Shown: in pieces, positions 45,301 to 53,062 of the stretch
How the letters are laid out: the number at the start of each line of letters is the position of its first letter
How positions within the stretch are numbered: position 1 is the stretch's first letter
NCBI GenBank assembly: GCA_030619885.1
Contig: JAUXAN010000003.1
Location: 1 to 64,000 of the forward strand
Reading direction: 5' to 3'
Source of the DNA: a bacterium
GTDB taxonomy: Bacteria; Hydrothermota; DG-26; JAUXAN01
Length of the DNA: 64,000 bases
Made by a program: the position numbers and the translations under genes
The notes under the pieces: generated by a model
Seen by the model: only the letters and a program-made list of their open reading frames with translations
Told to the model about the DNA's origin: nothing
The model's database searches: none

Positions 45301-45613
45301 AGAAAGACGAATACCACCAGGCCCCCCGATACTTTCCCAGAACTTTCCGAACCCATTCAGCTCTTCCACCACACTTTGCTACCAGATACCCTCTGCTGGC
45401 ACCTATCATTCAGTACCTATTACCTTGAAGATATACAATGTAGCAGGACAACTCATCAAAACGCTCGTTGACGGACCCCAGTATCCTGGTTACTATTCAG
45501 TTACCTGGGATGGGAAGGATAACAATGGCGGAAAAGCAGCCTCAGGCGTATATTTCTTCAGATTGACAGTGGAGAACAGCTCCAGAACTACGAAGACAGT
45601 TTTGATAAGATAA
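42365..45613 (+). CDS. Gingipain-like (peptidase C25) secreted protease with T9SS-type C-terminal domain
   Basis: A 1082-residue protein. A signal peptide ([21 protein letters not shown]) and an N-terminal propeptide-like region (to about 200) are followed by the C25 catalytic domain (about 215-540). The catalytic His is in VIYSGHGGVNSWV (H409) and the nucleophile Cys in VVFSFACHTGKFTYAECFGETW (C441). The FVLLVGDVDDIP and GDPSLSFVI elements are also typical. Two to three beta-sandwich segments (about 560-770) and a further domain precede a C-terminal sorting domain (LSQNFPNPFSSSTTLCYQIP, LKIYNVAGQLIKTLVDG, GVYFFRLTVENSSRTTKTVLIR-like end). It should be exported and surface-attached or released. 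It overlaps tilS by 4 bp. Confidence 0.92.
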   Translation: MNSLSLVFLVFFTSTPAELVAANRTGFTLEVSIPEISESEKNIEGKFFSSLSFDGCSYTSQIGKPKIPVVTKLVELPYDAEINTIIKNFTVKECGVKYPVLPVQPPVPKIRGARVEFRIDEEFYSKDTYYPEEIVKVVEIGIIRGHRIGLLEISPVRYNPLKGKFEFYQRMRIEVEYKNSDFTKTVQNINKYYSPPFERSLRRVLFNYGVFEKGLKLQTIGYLIITADDYFIYLDSFIEWKEAVGYDVRVAMTSEIGSDTTSITNYIKETYNNWPTPPTFVLLVGDVDDIPCYQRGSIATDLYFVTVDGDDYLPDIGIGRFAVKGNAQLNRIIEKTITYEKSFIEKLYFIASDASDGHTIAEGTHNYCIGLAREYGMVCDSLFLWDDYGGTPIPDAVNDGRSMVIYSGHGGVNSWVDPSFDQSDIRELYNLRYPVVFSFACHTGKFTYAECFGETWIREADRGAVAFWGSSTTSYWDEDDILQRGMFDAIFPDKKWGVFEAFNEGRLRLLKESGIDTDYVQDYFEQYNLLGDPSLSFVIDKIVLENYWLDDDAIGMSHGNGDGNLNPLETVELEITLKNYSTNPKDDVIGILHTDDPYVTISDSIMNFGYIDSFASVDCDMPFVFTVGDIPDNNIKLGFELVVKDANDSVWVSRFNIVCGFPEVIYYSCSVDSFINPGDTVDLKILFKNVGPFIAKDVSAVLGTGDENITVMDSIQFYGSIEPNSVSSTVIGNYKIAVGDQIVPGTKVRFFLDVYLKGNFHNTESFKLLIGRGGDFLVWDPDSNHSSGPIIKEILDANGYYGFYTDSLGGYYDVLPYFKSIFVCLGVYNQNYVIDATSADAESLISYIVNHNGNLYIEGGDVWFYDPREKGFDFCPFFHINPISDGPVSGNLYAVTGENGTFTNGMEFNYVGEDSSIDIIESIDNAFEIFSNQNDSCIGVAYDGKDYRTIALSFELGGLVDRDFTKEVLLDSIMHFFTKERRIPPGPPILSQNFPNPFSSSTTLCYQIPSAGTYHSVPITLKIYNVAGQLIKTLVDGPQYPGYYSVTWDGKDNNGGKAASGVYFFRLTVENSSRTTKTVLIR

Positions 45614-45616
45614 ATA

Positions 45617-45642
45617 TAGGGAACAGACATGTCTGTTCCCTA
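45617..45642. repeat. Perfect 26-nt palindrome TAGGGAACAGACATGTCTGTTCCCTA
   Basis: It lies just after the C25 protease stop. The core is TAGGGAACAGACATG and its complement. It shares GTAGGGAACA arms with the palindrome inside the glycerate kinase gene (49099-49126). There is no U-tract after it, so it is a weak terminator candidate. Confidence 0.65.
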
Positions 45643-45667
45643 CAGTAACTCATTGATTCATATAGAG

Positions 45668-45682
45668 TCCATACGGATCCTG
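45668..45682. repeat. TCCATACGGATCC dispersed repeat
   Basis: TCCATACGGATCCTG in the gap before rluD, a clean copy of the motif family also seen near 2305, 22470 and 35814. Confidence 0.5.
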
Positions 45683-45737
45683 ATGATTAGCAAAATTGTG
45701 GCTAAATTTTTGGGGGAATGTCCAGAACACTTTACTA

Positions 45738-45766
45738 TTGACAACCAGGAAAATCAATAATATAAA
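45738..45766 (+). promoter_or_regulatory. Promoter of the rluD-rpe unit
   Basis: TTGACA, 17-nt spacer, TATAAA, 19 nt before the rluD ATG. There is no Shine-Dalgarno site. Confidence 0.6.
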
Positions 45767-45785
45767 CGAACATAAACCATAATGT

Positions 45786-46766
45786 ATGAGAGTAGAATTT
45801 AAAAGAACAATTTCTTTAAAAAACAGTGATGTGAGGCTGGATAAATACCTTGTCTCTGCAGGAGTCGGACTTTCGAGGTCTCAAATCCAGAAGTTAATAG
45901 AGGAAGGGAAAGTTGTAGTTGGTAATAAGAGAGTGAAACCCCATTATCACCTCCATGGAGGTGATGAGGTCTATGCTGTCTTTGAAAAACAAGAGCGTCC
46001 ACAGATTGAACCCGAGGATATACCACTCAACATAATCTATGAAGACGATGAGATAATAGTTGTGGATAAACCTCCAGGGCTCGTCGTCCATCCTGCGAGA
46101 GGAAATTTGACTCATACTTTGATAAATGGGCTCCTGTTCCACTGCAAGACCCTTGCCAAATCAGATGATAAGGTGAGACCCGGGGTGATTCACCGTCTCG
46201 ATAAGAATACATCAGGACTTCTCGTATTTGCAAAAACAGATGAGGCACTCCGTGGACTGGCTTCGCAGATAGCAAAGAGGGAGATGAACCGTGAATATAG
46301 GGCATTCTGCTGGGGCAGATTTCCACAGAGTAGTGGAGCGATAGAAGCGCCTCTTGGTAGACATCAAATAGATAGGAAAGTAATGACTGTTACACCCTTT
46401 TCTTGCAAGACCGCAGTGACAAAATTTGAGGTGATAGAAAAGTTCAAATTCATAACCTTTCTCAAACTGAAACTATTAACAGGAAGGACACATCAAATAA
46501 GAGTCCATCTTTCATATTTTGGTTATCCTGTAGTCGGTGACCCGACTTATGGTGGGAGGAAAAAGACTATACTGCTCAGTATAGGAAAAATCTATGCGGA
46601 GAAGATGGATGAAGTATTACAGATAATGAATCGACAGGCACTCCATGCGTATTCACTCGGATTTGAGCATCCGATAAAGGAAAAATACATGGAATTTGAA
46701 TCGCCATTGCCAGAGGATATGGAAAGATTACATAACTATTTGAGAACAGGAGGGGGAGATGTTTAA
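45786..46766 (+). CDS. rluD: Pseudouridine synthase, RluA/RluD family
   Basis: A 326-residue protein. An N-terminal S4 domain (VRLDKYLVSAGVGLSRSQIQKLIEEGKVVVGN) precedes the catalytic RluA core: IIYEDDEIIVVDKPPGLVVHPA and RPGVIHRLDKNTSGLLVFAKTDEA (catalytic Asp in HRLDK.TSG), then LLTGRTHQIRVHLSYFGYPVVGDPTYGG. It most likely modifies 23S rRNA; family members differ in target, so rluD is a best guess. It overlaps rpe by 8 bp. Confidence 0.92.
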   Translation: MRVEFKRTISLKNSDVRLDKYLVSAGVGLSRSQIQKLIEEGKVVVGNKRVKPHYHLHGGDEVYAVFEKQERPQIEPEDIPLNIIYEDDEIIVVDKPPGLVVHPARGNLTHTLINGLLFHCKTLAKSDDKVRPGVIHRLDKNTSGLLVFAKTDEALRGLASQIAKREMNREYRAFCWGRFPQSSGAIEAPLGRHQIDRKVMTVTPFSCKTAVTKFEVIEKFKFITFLKLKLLTGRTHQIRVHLSYFGYPVVGDPTYGGRKKTILLSIGKIYAEKMDEVLQIMNRQALHAYSLGFEHPIKEKYMEFESPLPEDMERLHNYLRTGGGDV

Positions 46767-47418
46767 AATTGTGCCTTCATTACTTTCAGCAGATTTTTCA
46801 AAATTGAAAGAGGAACTGGCACTTGTGGAAGAGGCAGAGTGTGAAATCATGCACCTGGATGTGATGGATGGACATTTTGTGAAAAATATTACCTTTGGTC
46901 CGATTATAGTAGAGGCTATTCGAAAATTGACAGATTTGACATTGGATGTTCACCTCATGATTGAGAACCCTGAGTTTTATATTGAAAAATTTGCAGAAAG
47001 TGGTTCAGACTGGATTACTTTTCATATAGAGACGGTGAGTGAAGTAGGCCAGATTATAAACAAGATTAAAAAGTATAAGAAAAAAGCGGGTATATCTTTA
47101 AACCCGTCAACACCAATTGAAAATGTAGAACCTTATCTATCCGATCTGGACCTTGTATTGGTGATGAGTGTCAACCCTGGTTTTGGGGGTCAGTCATTCA
47201 TCCCAGAAGTCATACAGAAGATAAAAGCTTTGCGGGGATTCATACATGGAAACAGTCCAAAAATTGAGGTGGATGGGGGGATAAATAAGGAGAATATAAA
47301 GGATGTAGTGAACGCAGGTGCGGAACTATTAGTATGTGGCTCTGCTATTTTCAAAGCCGACGACCCGAAAGCCATGATAAACCAGTTGAACAAGCGGGTT
47401 AATAGTTCAAAAGTATAA
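46759..47418 (+). CDS. rpe: Ribulose-phosphate 3-epimerase
   Basis: A 219-residue TIM barrel. IVPSLLSADFSKLKEEL, IMHLDVMDGHFVKNITFGP, LDVHLMIENPEFYIEKFAESG, VLVMSVNPGFGGQSFIPEVIQKI and IEVDGGINKENI contain the metal-binding His and Asp pairs. It interconverts ribulose 5-phosphate and xylulose 5-phosphate in the pentose phosphate pathway. GGGGGAG lies directly before the ATG. Confidence 0.96.
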   Translation: MFKIVPSLLSADFSKLKEELALVEEAECEIMHLDVMDGHFVKNITFGPIIVEAIRKLTDLTLDVHLMIENPEFYIEKFAESGSDWITFHIETVSEVGQIINKIKKYKKKAGISLNPSTPIENVEPYLSDLDLVLVMSVNPGFGGQSFIPEVIQKIKALRGFIHGNSPKIEVDGGINKENIKDVVNAGAELLVCGSAIFKADDPKAMINQLNKRVNSSKV

Positions 47419-47553
47419 AAAATTTCTCATCAACTGGCTCAAAATCTACGAAATCTATACCACCACTCACAACTGTGCTGTTCTTTTTTCATTAAAAATT
47501 TGTAGGAAGATTGCTCACAGAACTGTAGATTAGTCTCTGTGGTTAATTTTTTA

Positions 47554-47581
47554 TTGACAAAGAATCTCGAATATTTAGAAT
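47554..47581 (+). promoter_or_regulatory. Promoter of trxB operon
   Basis: TTGACA, 16-nt spacer, TAGAAT, with the ATG 10 nt after the -10 box. It is preceded by CTCTGTGGTTAATTTTTTA, another copy of the recurrent pre-promoter phrase. Confidence 0.55.
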
Positions 47582-47591
47582 ACGATTGATT

Positions 47592-48518
47592 ATGGGCTAT
47601 GATTTGACCATCATCGGGGGAGGAGCAGCAGGTTTAACAGCAGGCATTTATGCATCAAGGGGAGGGCTCAAAACCCTCCTGGTCGAAAAACTTCCATTGA
47701 TAGGCGGACTTGCAAGAACAACAGATAGAATAGAAAATTATCCTGGTTTTCCTTCCGCTATCACAGGTACAGAATTGATGGAAAATATGAAACAACAGGC
47801 GCAAGGTTTTGGAGTCCAAATCCTTACAAAAGAGATAGTCTCAATAGATTTTAAATCCGAAATCAAATCCATCTCTACAAAGGATGAAGAATTCAAAGCA
47901 ACTTCCATAATAATCGCTACGGGAACCCAGCCTGTAAAATTGGGAATTCCAGGAGAAGAAAAATTCATGGGAAGAGGTGTTTCATATTGTGCTACCTGTG
48001 ATGGGCCGCTCTTTAAAAACAAAAATATTGTCATTGTAGGCTGTGGTAACTCGGGATTGCAGGAAGGACTCTTTTTGCTCAAATTCGTTAATCATATAAC
48101 ATATATTGAATTCCTCCCATATATGACCGGTGAGAAGATTCTGCAGGATAGAATAAAAGATAAAAAAAGAACGACTTTTTATTCAAATACTATCTTAACA
48201 GAGATAAAAGGGGGCGATAAGGTAGAGGCGGTAACTGTAAAAAATAGAGGGAATAATGAATTGAAAGAGATACCCGCAGATGGCGTATTTATCTATGCAG
48301 GTTCGAAACCGAACACACTCTTTTTAAATGGTGCGGTAGAACTCGACAAAGCTGGTTATATAATTACTAATGAAAGAATGGAAACATCCGTTTCAGGAAT
48401 CTATGCGGCCGGAGATGTTAGAAAGAAAGATTTACGTCAAGTAGCCACTGCAGTAAGTGACGGGGCAACCGCCGCTTTTATGGCGATTGAATACATTGAA
48501 AGAAAGGAGAGTTTATGA
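47592..48518 (+). CDS. trxB: Thioredoxin reductase
   Basis: About 308 residues. FAD-binding YDLTIIGGGAAGLTAGIYASR, the redox CxxC in GVSYCATCDGPLFKN, NAD(P)-binding VIVGCGNSGLQEGLFLL and C-terminal GIYAAGDVRKKDLRQVATAVSDGATAAFMA are present. The NADP GGGxS/A pattern is GCGNSG, so cofactor preference is uncertain. The track starts at TTG 47586; the ATG at 47592 fits better. It overlaps the thioredoxin-like lipoprotein gene by 4 bp. Confidence 0.95.
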   Translation: MGYDLTIIGGGAAGLTAGIYASRGGLKTLLVEKLPLIGGLARTTDRIENYPGFPSAITGTELMENMKQQAQGFGVQILTKEIVSIDFKSEIKSISTKDEEFKATSIIIATGTQPVKLGIPGEEKFMGRGVSYCATCDGPLFKNKNIVIVGCGNSGLQEGLFLLKFVNHITYIEFLPYMTGEKILQDRIKDKKRTTFYSNTILTEIKGGDKVEAVTVKNRGNNELKEIPADGVFIYAGSKPNTLFLNGAVELDKAGYIITNERMETSVSGIYAAGDVRKKDLRQVATAVSDGATAAFMAIEYIERKESL

Positions 48519-49009
48519 AGAAAATATTGGTTTTCGCCTTAATTTTAATAATATTTACAGGATTTGGATGCTCGGATAAGGAGAGTACATCGTCAAGAAA
48601 GACACCGATTGATTTCACTTTACCAGATTTGGATGGAAATGATGTAAAACTGAGTTCACTCAAAGGTAATGTCGTTCTCGTTGATTTCTGGGCAACATGG
48701 TGTCCACCCTGTAAAGCAGAAATTCCGCATTTGATTACATTATATGAGACATACAAAGGAAAGGGGCTCGTCGTTTTGGGAGTAGGACTGGATGATGAAC
48801 AAAAATTGAAAGATTTCGCAGAAGAATATAGCATCACCTATCCAATTCTCATAGGCACAAAAGACCTCTCGCAAAAGTATGGAATAATCGGTATACCTAC
48901 CACCTACCTTATAGATAAAAAAGGAAAAATCGGTTTTAAACACATCGGATTTCGTGAGGGGCTTGAGAAGGAGATGGAAAGGGAGATAAACATACTCCTT
49001 GAAGAATGA
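48515..49009 (+). CDS. TlpA-like thioredoxin-fold lipoprotein
   Basis: A 164-residue protein with a lipoprotein signal MKKILVFALILIIFTGFGC (lipobox GFGC), then a short linker and a TlpA/ResA-type thioredoxin domain: VVLVDFWATWCPPCKAEIPHLI (C-P-P-C), GIIGIPTTYLIDKKGKI. It is likely anchored on the periplasmic side and reduces disulfides, for example in cytochrome c or cell-envelope proteins. It sits between trxB and the glycerate kinase gene; whether TrxB feeds it electrons across the membrane is doubtful. Confidence 0.9.
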   Translation: MKKILVFALILIIFTGFGCSDKESTSSRKTPIDFTLPDLDGNDVKLSSLKGNVVLVDFWATWCPPCKAEIPHLITLYETYKGKGLVVLGVGLDDEQKLKDFAEEYSITYPILIGTKDLSQKYGIIGIPTTYLIDKKGKIGFKHIGFREGLEKEMEREINILLEE

Positions 49010-50331
49010 GAGACCTGCGCGACGATGCATTAAAAATTTTTAATTACTCTCTGAAAGCAGCCAATGCTGGACATGCGGTCGATCGCCATTTGAAAATTGT
49101 AGGGAACAGGCATGCCTGTTCCCTACTTGTCGCAGACGACTGTGAATACGAGCTTAAAAACTATGAGAATATCTATGTGGTTGGGGCAGGAAAGTGTAGC
49201 GGTGCCATGGGGGCTAAACTTGAGCAGATACTGGGGAAAAGAATCACCCGTGGTCTACTCATTGTAAAATATGGACAGAAAAGGTATTTGGAACGAATAG
49301 ATGTGGTTGAAGGGGCTCACCCTGTTCCTGATAGGGTATGCATCGATGCCACCAGAAAGATTGTAGAACTTCTCTCAACGACAACATCGAATGATTTAAT
49401 TATATGCCTTCTATCAGGTGGTGGTAGTTCTCTCCTTACATTACCTCAAAACGGAATAGAACTCGAGGATCTTGAAAAAGTCACTTCTCTTTTTTTAGAA
49501 TGTGGTGCGACCATATCAGAAATCAATACCGTAAGAAAACATCTATCAAGGGTCAAAGGTGGGAGGCTCGCCAGAATTGCCTTTCCTTCGCAGATGGTAA
49601 CCCTTATCCTTTCGGATGTAATCGGTGACCCTTTGGATGTGATTGCTTCAGGACCAACCGCTCCCGACCCTTCCACATTTCAAGACTGTATAACTATGTT
49701 TAAAAAATACGAGATTGAAAGAAAAATACCGGAACCGATTTTAAGGTATATCAAAACTGCACCTGAAGAAACACCTAAAGATTCTGATCCTGTATTTAAA
49801 AGGGTGAAGAATATAATAGTGGGAAATAATAGACTTGCTATCGATGCGGCAGAAAGATGCGCATCAGAACTCGGGTACAACACCCTGATTCTATCGTCTT
49901 CAATTGAAGGTGAGGCAAGGGAGATTGCAAAGATTCATTCTTCCATCGCAAAAGAGGTTCTAAACTCAGGCGACCCTGTAAAACCACCCGCGTGTATCAT
50001 CTCTGGTGGGGAAACTACAGTCACTCTGTCAGGGAAGGGCAAAGGGGGGAGGAACACAGAATTTGCACTCGCATCAGCTCTGTGTATAGATGGGCTGGAC
50101 AGAGTAGCCATACTGAGCGGTGCCACCGATGGTACGGATGGTCCTACCGATTCTGCGGGGGCAGTTGTTAATGGGAAAACTGTAAAGAGAGCGGCAAAAA
50201 AAGGTATTGATGCAAAAGCGTATTTAAAAAACAACGATTCTTACAATTTCTTTGCCCACATCAAAGACTTGCTCAAAACAGGCAACACCGACACCAATGT
50301 TATGGACATCCAGTTAGTCTTGGTGAGATAG
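49006..50331 (+). CDS. gckA: Glycerate 2-kinase (DUF4147 / MOFRL type) with an in-frame palindromic insert
   Basis: A 441-residue protein. It has an N-terminal DUF4147 domain (YVVGAGKCSGAMGAKLEQIL, VEGAHPVPDRVCIDATRKIVEL, LICLLSGGGSSLLTLP, VRKHLSRVKGGRLARIA, LSDVIGDPLDVIASGPTAPDP) and a C-terminal MOFRL domain (ISGGETTVTLSGKGKGGRNTEFALASA, LSGATDGTDGPTDSAGAVV). It phosphorylates glycerate to 2-phosphoglycerate. Residues 32-41 (VGNRHACSLL) are encoded by a perfect 28-nt palindrome, an insertion relative to the expected short link before the VAD..YEL strand. The frame is intact, so the gene is probably functional. Confidence 0.93.
   Translation: MRDLRDDALKIFNYSLKAANAGHAVDRHLKIVGNRHACSLLVADDCEYELKNYENIYVVGAGKCSGAMGAKLEQILGKRITRGLLIVKYGQKRYLERIDVVEGAHPVPDRVCIDATRKIVELLSTTTSNDLIICLLSGGGSSLLTLPQNGIELEDLEKVTSLFLECGATISEINTVRKHLSRVKGGRLARIAFPSQMVTLILSDVIGDPLDVIASGPTAPDPSTFQDCITMFKKYEIERKIPEPILRYIKTAPEETPKDSDPVFKRVKNIIVGNNRLAIDAAERCASELGYNTLILSSSIEGEAREIAKIHSSIAKEVLNSGDPVKPPACIISGGETTVTLSGKGKGGRNTEFALASALCIDGLDRVAILSGATDGTDGPTDSAGAVVNGKTVKRAAKKGIDAKAYLKNNDSYNFFAHIKDLLKTGNTDTNVMDIQLVLVR
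49099..49126. repeat. Perfect 28-nt palindrome inside the glycerate kinase reading frame
   Basis: GTAGGGAACAGGCATG and its complement form a perfect palindrome that is a multiple of one codon off 27 but keeps the frame of the gene (codons for VGNRHACSLL span it). The same arms occur in the intergenic palindrome at 45617-45642. Confidence 0.85.
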
Positions 50332-50343
50332 ATAAGGAGAGCA

Positions 50344-51351
50344 TTGCCACCTCAAAAGATATTTCTTAAAGAGAGGATTAAAAGAGGGTTAAGACTATTT
50401 TTGATCATCACTATAATAACTCTCATCATAATCCTTCTTTTAACCATTAAAAAAGAGACATGGGGTTCTTTCAAAAAGTTGAAGGCACAATATTTCTTAA
50501 TAATAGGAGCTTTGTGGATGATCTATATTCTTTTCGATGGTTTGAGGTTAATGACACTGGTAAATTCTCTTGGAGGTAGAATAAATTTAAAGGCATCGAT
50601 TGATGTCATATTAGCAGGTATATTTCTTGCAGCAGTGACCCCGTTCCAGTTAGGTGGATTTCCACTCCAACTTTATATACTTAACAAAAAATCTTTATCA
50701 CTTGGTAAAGGAAGCCTTGCTCTCATATCTAGAGGTATCTTGACGGGTGTGCTACTTTCAACTATTTTCCCTTTCATAATTGTCTATTATAGAAATTATT
50801 TCACAAGGGGACCGATTAGGGTGCTCTTTGGCTACCTCTCAGTAGTATACATTATTTTCATCACTTCCTTCGTTCTCTTTCTTGTTTTCCCTGCACGTTT
50901 AAAAAGATTTTTTTCTTTTCTGAAAAAATATAGATGGCTGGGAAGATTTTATGATAAATTCTTCTATGAAGTTTATGAAATGAGAAGTGGATTTGGAAAT
51001 TTTTTTACCACCCAAAAGGCTATGCTACTTGTGGCATTTCTGTATACTATTGTTTCTATGGGAGCATACTATCTGATGCCGTTCTTTATAATCACAGGGC
51101 TCGGAGTTGATGCTCCATTTATAAATGTTACTGTTTTACAGATAATAATACACTGTCTACTTATGTTCATTCCAACCCCAGGGGCATCGGGTGTTGCAGA
51201 AGGGGGGTTCACTTTCCTTTATAAAGGTATCTGTCCTTTAGAACTCTTGGGAATCTACACCTTGATATGGCGATTTTTCACCTTTTATCTGGGAGCAGCG
51301 ATTGGAGGTATATTCATTGTGAAACTGCTTAAAACAAAAGAAATCTTGTGA
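50344..51351 (+). CDS. YbhN/UPF0104-type (lysylphosphatidylglycerol synthase TM region) membrane protein
   Basis: A 335-residue integral membrane protein with about eight hydrophobic helices, for example FLIITIITLIIILLLTI, FLIIGALWMIYILFDGL and VIFISFVLFLVFP-like stretches. The typical end of the LPG_synthase_TM family is near MFIPTPGASGVAEGGFTFLYKGI, and LAAVTPFQLGGFPLQLYIL is the conserved loop. The family includes MprF flippase-like proteins; the role here is unknown. The start is TTG at 50344 with AAGGAG 4 nt upstream. It overlaps ksgA by 4 bp (GTGA). Confidence 0.85.
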   Translation: MPPQKIFLKERIKRGLRLFLIITIITLIIILLLTIKKETWGSFKKLKAQYFLIIGALWMIYILFDGLRLMTLVNSLGGRINLKASIDVILAGIFLAAVTPFQLGGFPLQLYILNKKSLSLGKGSLALISRGILTGVLLSTIFPFIIVYYRNYFTRGPIRVLFGYLSVVYIIFITSFVLFLVFPARLKRFFSFLKKYRWLGRFYDKFFYEVYEMRSGFGNFFTTQKAMLLVAFLYTIVSMGAYYLMPFFIITGLGVDAPFINVTVLQIIIHCLLMFIPTPGASGVAEGGFTFLYKGICPLELLGIYTLIWRFFTFYLGAAIGGIFIVKLLKTKEIL

Positions 51352-52178
51352 ATGAGAGAATATATATAAGGAAAGTCTTAAAACAGACCTCTATTCGTTT
51401 GAACAAAAAACTGGGTCAGACTTTTCTCATAGATGATGGAATAGCAGAAAAGATAGTAGAATCAGCACATATAAAAAAAGACGATGTCTGCCTGGAAATA
51501 GGCGCTGGATTTGGAGTGTTGACTCAAAAGATAGCACGAAGAGCCAAAAAGGTTATAGCGGTTGAAATAGACAGGCGGATATTTGAAATTTTAAAAAAAA
51601 GATTGAAATGCAGTCAAAATTTAACCTTGCTCAACGATGACATTTTAAAATTGGGCTTGGAAGAGATATTTCAAAAATATGGTAAAGTAAAAATAGTATC
51701 CAATCTGCCTTACAGTATCACCACGCCTGTAATTGCATACTTGATAAGGAATAGAGAATTTATCGATGGCTGTATCCTTACAATGCAAAAAGAAGTTGCA
51801 GAAAGATTGGTGGCTCGACCTGGCACGAAGGCATACGGTGTACTCACGGTTAAAGTGAAATATTTCATAGAAACGCATCCTCTATTCTATATACCGAAGG
51901 ACAGATTCCTACCTTCTCCAGAAGTAGATTCAGCTACGGTGAATTTGGAATTTTTAGACAAACCGAGGATCAGCGTGATCTGTGAAGATCTTTTCTTTAA
52001 AGTTATAGATTTGAGTTTCCAGCAGAGGAGGAAGATGTTAAAAAACTGCATCTTTATATCGAAAAAAGATGCATCCCAACTACCTATTGACTTGCGTCGG
52101 AGAGGAGAAACTTTAAGTGTGGAAGAATTCGCAAAGCTGGCAAATGGTCTGACCAAAATTGGTATCACTTCTCTGTAA
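51348..52178 (+). CDS. ksgA: 16S rRNA dimethyladenosine transferase
   Basis: A 276-residue protein. KLGQTFLIDDGIAEKIV, the SAM-binding LEIGAGFGVLTQKIARRAKKVIAVEID, the catalytic VSNLPYSITTPVIAYLI (NLPY) and FQQRRKMLKN are present. It dimethylates two adjacent adenosines near the 3' end of 16S rRNA during ribosome assembly. The GTG start overlaps the previous stop. It converges on ftsX with 29 bp between the stops. Confidence 0.96.
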   Translation: MNERIYIRKVLKQTSIRLNKKLGQTFLIDDGIAEKIVESAHIKKDDVCLEIGAGFGVLTQKIARRAKKVIAVEIDRRIFEILKKRLKCSQNLTLLNDDILKLGLEEIFQKYGKVKIVSNLPYSITTPVIAYLIRNREFIDGCILTMQKEVAERLVARPGTKAYGVLTVKVKYFIETHPLFYIPKDRFLPSPEVDSATVNLEFLDKPRISVICEDLFFKVIDLSFQQRRKMLKNCIFISKKDASQLPIDLRRRGETLSVEEFAKLANGLTKIGITSL

Positions 52179-52207
52179 TTAAGTGAACGAGTATTGTAAT
52201 CATACGC

Positions 52208-53062
52208 TTACATCTTCAAGAACTTCCTTATGGAGATTGCACTCCCGATATATCCGAGAACGCATCCAAAGATTACTATTCCTCCTACAAGTTCCTTTAC
52301 AGGGAATATTATCCCATGGAATTTTATCGTCACTAGTTTATAGAGTCCGAAAAGGACGCAGGATGCAAAAAAGCCTCCGAAGAGTCCATAGAAGAATCCT
52401 TCGAGGAGGAAGGGCCTTCTTATAAATCCGCTTTTTGCTCCAACGAGTTTCATAATTTCGATGGCATCTCCTCTTGTAATTAAAGTGAGTTTTATGGTAT
52501 TTGACACAACAAAAATCGATGCGAGCCCTAATGCAATACCCAATATCAAATCCAATATAACCCCTCCTGTAATTATCTTCTGGAGACGCTCTACGGTTTT
52601 TTCCCCATATCTGACTTCTTCTACGCCAAGCATGTTTTCAATCATGGATGAAATTTTTGCCACTGCCTCTTTTGTTTTAAATCTGTCTTCGAGTTTTATC
52701 CTGAAGGATGCAGGGAGAGGGTTCGTCTTTATAGCAGAGAGTAGTTCTGGTGTGTCCTGTAACTCTTTGCTGAATTCTTCCATCGCTTTCTCTTTCGAGA
52801 TGAAAACAATTTCCTCAACGCCACCTATAGTTAAAATCTCTTTCTGTAACTTTTCTATATTTTCTTTGTCCATGTCGTCTTTGAGGAAAGCGGTTATTTC
52901 AACCCTTGTTTTAAAAATATCTATAATCTCAAGCAGATTGACTGTTACAAGGAGGAAGAGTCCGATTATGAATAATGAAGCGGTTGTTACTCCGATTGTA
53001 AGAAAAGTAGTGGTCTTTCTTTCTTTGAATGACCTAAAGGCTTCGTTTACGGCGTAGCCCAT
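52208..53062 (-). CDS. ftsX: Cell division protein FtsX
   Basis: A 284-residue membrane protein. The first helix (TFLTIGVTTASLFIIGLFLLV) is followed by a large periplasmic domain (FKTRVEITAFLKDDMDKENIEKLQKEI...LPASFRIKL) and three C-terminal helices (GGVILDLILGIALGLASIFVVSN, FFASCVLFGLYKLV, VGGIVIFGCVLGYIGSAI). MacB-like topology is typical of FtsX, which with FtsE controls peptidoglycan amidases at the septum. It overlaps ftsE by 29 bp. Confidence 0.94.
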   Translation of the reverse strand: MGYAVNEAFRSFKERKTTTFLTIGVTTASLFIIGLFLLVTVNLLEIIDIFKTRVEITAFLKDDMDKENIEKLQKEILTIGGVEEIVFISKEKAMEEFSKELQDTPELLSAIKTNPLPASFRIKLEDRFKTKEAVAKISSMIENMLGVEEVRYGEKTVERLQKIITGGVILDLILGIALGLASIFVVSNTIKLTLITRGDAIEIMKLVGAKSGFIRRPFLLEGFFYGLFGGFFASCVLFGLYKLVTIKFHGIIFPVKELVGGIVIFGCVLGYIGSAISIRKFLKM

